From SIG603 sp964369215 (GTDB lineage: Bacteria; Bacillota; Clostridia; Oscillospirales; Acutalibacteraceae), in assembly GCA_964369215.1 (NCBI GenBank), contig CAYJEZ010000113.1, positions 1 to 7,845 on the forward strand: a stretch of 7,845 bases of DNA, given 5' to 3'. This document shows, piece after piece, positions 5,643-7,845 of the stretch (position 1 is the first letter of the stretch; every line of letters begins with the position of its first letter). The notes beneath the pieces are model-generated. The model did not search any database. It was not told the DNA's origin and was given only the letters and a program-made list of their open reading frames with translations. The translations under genes were made by a program, and so were the position numbers.

Positions 5643-6281
5643 ATGAAGAAATTATTTTTAGCACTTGCAATTATTTTTATGGTTGCATTGGTAGCATGCG
5701 AAGACAACGGAGTTAACCCCGACCCAGAAGAAGATATAGCACTAAAACCTGTTATTTACCTTTACCCAGAAGAAGAAACCGAGGTTACAGTTAATCTAGA
5801 CTACAACGGTGAGTTTATTTTTACATACCCTGAGTATAATGGTGGTTGGGAGGTAACGGCTTACCCTGACGGAACAATTACCCATAATGGCAGAGAATAC
5901 TCGTATTTATTCTGGGACGGCAACAACAACTTTGACCTCGACTTAAGCAAAGGTTTTGTGGTAAAAGGCGAAGATACAGAAGAATTTTTAGTTGAGAAAC
6001 TGGCTTACCTTGGCCTTACACCAACAGAGTACAATGAGTTTATCGTTTTTTGGCTACCGAAAATGGTAGGTAACGAGTACAACTTAATATCTTTCCAACA
6101 AGAGGCATATACCGACAATGCAGTGCTTACTATTGAGCCTACACCGGACAGTGTTCAAAGGGTTTTTATGGCATTTAAGGCGTTAGATGAAAAAATTGAA
6201 ATTGAAGAGCAAGTTCTTCAGCCATTTACAAGAGAAGGGTTCTCAGTAATTGAATGGGGCGGAACTCAAGTTAGTGACTAA
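5643..6281 (+). CDS. Conserved lipoprotein of unknown function
   Basis: A 212-residue predicted lipoprotein on the outer face of the cytoplasmic membrane. Residues 1-18 are a lipoprotein signal peptide (MKKLFLALAIIFMVALVA) ending in the lipobox LVAC with lipidated Cys19. A short acidic, Pro-containing linker (20-33) follows. The rest is a single unnamed domain beginning KPVIYLYPEEETEVTVNL, rich in aromatic residues (GGWEV, YSYLFWDG, FIVFWLPK) and ending EGFSVIEWGGT. I recognise this arrangement as a protein family that recurs in clostridia, but I know no function for it. Its start resembles a beta-sandwich. The frame also opens at a TTG seven codons earlier, but those codons include the GAAAGGA binding site, so the ATG at 5643 was chosen. 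It is probably the last gene of the WYL-thioesterase operon and is followed by a terminator. No catalytic motif is evident. Confidence 0.85.
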   Translation: MKKLFLALAIIFMVALVACEDNGVNPDPEEDIALKPVIYLYPEEETEVTVNLDYNGEFIFTYPEYNGGWEVTAYPDGTITHNGREYSYLFWDGNNNFDLDLSKGFVVKGEDTEEFLVEKLAYLGLTPTEYNEFIVFWLPKMVGNEYNLISFQQEAYTDNAVLTIEPTPDSVQRVFMAFKALDEKIEIEEQVLQPFTREGFSVIEWGGTQVSD

Positions 6282-6291
6282 AAACACAATT

Positions 6292-6330
6292 AATACACCC
6301 TTGCATAACTCACTAATGCAAGGGTGTATT
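6292..6330. terminator. Bidirectional terminator between convergent genes
   Basis: The arms AATACACCCTTGCAT (6292-6306) and ATGCAAGGGTGTATT (6316-6330) pair perfectly around a 9-base loop. It lies between the plus-strand lipoprotein stop (6281) and the minus-strand surface protein stop (6355), so it can serve both. Neither side has a long immediate T-run; the minus strand has GTGTTTTT 5 bases further on. Stem strength and position carry the call. Confidence 0.75.
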
Positions 6331-6354
6331 TGCATGCAAAACTATTCTTTACTT

Positions 6355-7671
6355 TTAATATCTGCTCTTATGCTTGTAAAAGTATGTTCCTCCAACTAAA
6401 CTAGCTATTACTACAATAGCTGCTATTAAAAAATAGATAATTAGCGGAGATTTCACTTCTAGTTCAATCGTGCTACTTTTTCCATTATTTTGTGCGGTTA
6501 TTGTAGCTTTACCATAGCTATTAGCAACTAGTTTTCCATTTTCTACACTAATTACCTCAGGGTTGCTTGAGGTGTATTGTACATTTTTATAAGTAACATT
6601 TGCAGGAAATATATTTACTAATGGCTCTACAGTTTCATTAATATCTATTGTGTGTTCTATAGTGTTAAGAAAGTTTTCATCGAATTCAATGTAATCTGTA
6701 GGTATTGGTAAAATTATTAATTTCATGCTTGTTTCAACATCTGAGCAAGTAGCGCTAATTATAACCTCACCATCTTTTAATAATTCGAGTGAGGTACCAT
6801 TTATTTTAGCAATCGAAACATCACTGCTGTCCCAAACTACTTCAGTATTAGTTGTATTTGTTGGAAGAACCTGTGCTGTAAGTTCAACAATTTCTCCGAT
6901 GTATAAATTATTTTCGCTAATATTTATCTTAACACCTGTTGCCTCAATTGAGTAGACCTCTATTTCAAAGCTATTTGTCAGGGCGTTTGAAGTCTCTACA
7001 GTAATTGTAGTAACACCATTTTTAAGAGCCTTTATTACTCCGTTTGAGTTTATTGTTGCTACCTCGGTATTGCTTGAATTGTATTTAAGGGTTTTGTTCG
7101 TAGCGTTTTCAGGCACAATAACACTGTTTATTTGCACACTTCCATTAACCTCTATTTTATTAGGTTTATCTTTTATTTCAATGCTTGAAACCATAACTTC
7201 GTTTATAGTCACAGAAAAGGAGTGCGCTCCATTTTTTAGCGTAGCCGTAATAGTTGCAGAACCGGCTTTTTTTGCAGTAAGCATTCCCTTGTCTACTGAA
7301 ACCACCGAGCTGTCGCTACTACTCCACGAAACATCAGAGTTCTCAGAATATGTAATAACTTGCCATTCTAAGTTTATTGCGTCTCCTACATTAAGTGAAT
7401 TGGGCTGATTGCTTATATTAATTGTATCTTGCGGTACAGGTGTAGGTGTAATAACCGCAACAGCTGGCACACTAACATCGTATGGGCAAACTCCACCAGG
7501 GTGCAAATGTGGCCCTTCTCCGTGGTGGTAATGATAACTACCTAATCCAGAGGCATTCTTATTATCTTTGTGCCCTCCTGAGCTATCTGTTCTTCCAGAG
7601 TGTGCTGCTACCGAGCAAGTGAGTAAGAGTACATATAACAAGACAAGAATTAACCTGAAAAAATTTTTCAT
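6355..7671 (-). CDS. YHYH-domain surface protein with Big2-like repeats
   Basis: A 438-residue exported, membrane-anchored protein. Residues 1-23 are a signal peptide, probably cleaved after VAA, so the mature chain would start with His24. Residues 24-64 are a YHYH-type segment (HSGRTDSSGG, GSYHYHHGEGPHLHPGG, VCPY) with seven histidines, known as a short domain of bacterial surface proteins with no established function; metal binding is my inference. A Pro/Thr linker (about 70-80) follows. Then come four Big2-like (bacterial Ig-like) repeats at about 83-157, 162-239, 244-319 and 326-406, each with the pattern W/Y-SSSD/N-xxVxxV, a Gly turn and G-xATIT. Residues 408-429 form a transmembrane helix, and the tail KHKSRY is basic, placing the C-terminus in the cytoplasm. 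There is no LPXTG sorting signal. GAAAGG lies 12 bases before the ATG. It is single-gene and convergent with the lipoprotein operon. A role in adhesion or wall binding is plausible but unproven. Confidence 0.88.
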   Translation of the reverse strand: MKNFFRLILVLLYVLLLTCSVAAHSGRTDSSGGHKDNKNASGLGSYHYHHGEGPHLHPGGVCPYDVSVPAVAVITPTPVPQDTINISNQPNSLNVGDAINLEWQVITYSENSDVSWSSSDSSVVSVDKGMLTAKKAGSATITATLKNGAHSFSVTINEVMVSSIEIKDKPNKIEVNGSVQINSVIVPENATNKTLKYNSSNTEVATINSNGVIKALKNGVTTITVETSNALTNSFEIEVYSIEATGVKINISENNLYIGEIVELTAQVLPTNTTNTEVVWDSSDVSIAKINGTSLELLKDGEVIISATCSDVETSMKLIILPIPTDYIEFDENFLNTIEHTIDINETVEPLVNIFPANVTYKNVQYTSSNPEVISVENGKLVANSYGKATITAQNNGKSSTIELEVKSPLIIYFLIAAIVVIASLVGGTYFYKHKSRY

Positions 7672-7744
7672 AGCTTACGCATTCCTTTCAAAAAAATAAT
7701 AAATTTTTCTAGTTTTTACATGGTTTACCTAATGAGTTATTAAA

Positions 7745-7781
7745 ATATAATTAACGTGAAATTATTTCACGTTAATTATAT
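7745..7781. repeat. Perfect 17-bp-arm palindrome, candidate operator
   Basis: The arms ATATAATTAACGTGAAA (7745-7761) and TTTCACGTTAATTATAT (7765-7781) are perfect reverse complements around TTA. On the minus strand the palindrome covers the -10 box (7775-7780) and the predicted start point (about 7768) of the surface protein gene. No T-run follows on the plus strand, and the minus strand continues TTTTAATAAC. The position fits a repressor operator better than a terminator, although an RNA hairpin at the transcript 5' end is also possible. Confidence 0.6.
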
Positions 7782-7804
7782 CAAAAAAACGAGTATTTTG
7801 TCAA
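7775..7804 (-). promoter_or_regulatory. Strong promoter of the YHYH/Big2 gene
   Basis: Perfect TTGACA (7799-7804, minus strand) and perfect TATAAT (7775-7780) are separated by 18 bases. The predicted start is near 7768, giving a leader of about 97 bases. The -35 box lies at the inner edge of the upstream terminator hairpin, so the two elements overlap. Confidence 0.75.
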
Positions 7805-7827
7805 TTTAATTCACAAAATACTCGTTT
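7783..7827 (-). terminator. Terminator of a minus-strand gene beyond the right edge
   Basis: AAACGAGTATTTTGT (7787-7801) and ACAAAATACTCGTTT (7813-7827) pair perfectly around an 11-base loop. On the minus strand the stem runs into seven T residues (7783-7789). On the plus strand it is followed by AAGTTTTTATTT, a weaker tail. It most likely ends a minus-strand gene located to the right of the window. Confidence 0.75.
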
Positions 7828-7845
7828 AAGTTTTTATTTATGTTA

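Noticed and set aside
4165..6281. Possible defence island led by the WYL regulator
   Set aside because: WYL regulators occur in defence loci, but the neighbours are a thioesterase and a lipoprotein, with no nuclease, helicase, methylase, toxin or CRISPR repeat visible.
6329..6340. 12-base palindrome TTTGCATGCAAA between the convergent genes
   Set aside because: It lies downstream of both genes, at the edge of the terminator, where an operator has no promoter to act on. It is short and AT-rich enough to be chance.
6725..7408. Two plus-strand open frames (6725-6955 and 7070-7408) opposite the surface protein gene
   Set aside because: Both are shadows of the Ser/Thr/Val-rich Big2 repeats on the minus strand; the hydrophobic translations are a by-product of that codon pattern.

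Overview
The window is AT-rich DNA that looks like a low-GC Firmicute, most likely a clostridium. Support for this comes from AGGAGG-type ribosome binding sites, TTGACA/TATAAT promoters with 17-18 bp spacers, a tRNA-sensing T-box leader, a tRNA with an encoded CCA end, and clostridial-type envelope proteins (a YHYH/Big2 surface protein and a conserved lipoprotein). No species can be named from the sequence alone.

Layout from left to right. Positions 1-540 hold the decayed 3' end of an IS1182-type insertion sequence, a transposase pseudogene ending in a perfect 16-bp inverted repeat. Positions 573-766 hold a minus-strand tRNA with anticodon CAT (probably the lysidine-type Ile2 tRNA), with its own promoter and terminator. 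Positions 843-3083 form a minus-strand unit: a strong promoter, a long T-box leader with a readable Trp specifier codon (TGG), a TrpB2-type tryptophan synthase beta chain, a second terminator, and a FlK-like hotdog thioesterase. Positions 3224-6281 carry four plus-strand genes: an exported M23 metallopeptidase with a coiled coil, a WYL-domain transcription regulator, a YciA-type acyl-CoA thioesterase and a lipoprotein of unknown function. The last three are closely spaced and look like one operon led by the regulator. A bidirectional terminator at 6292-6330 separates this operon from a convergent minus-strand gene (6355-7671) for a membrane-anchored surface protein with a His-rich YHYH segment and four Big2-like repeats. 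At the right edge are a strong minus-strand promoter, a perfect 17-bp-arm palindrome lying on its -10 region and start point, and a terminator for a gene outside the window.

Gene-free stretches over 300 bases: 373-842 holds the IS tail, the hairpins, the tRNA and its promoter. 2689-3223 holds the T-box leader, its promoter and a divergent AT-rich spacer.

Functionally this is mostly an ordinary chromosomal neighbourhood. The best-supported regulatory story is tryptophan control of an orphan TrpB2. The most interesting undescribed elements are the two candidate operators, at the WYL regulator and at the YHYH/Big2 gene. I see no evidence for a defence system, CRISPR array or other novel multi-gene machine.
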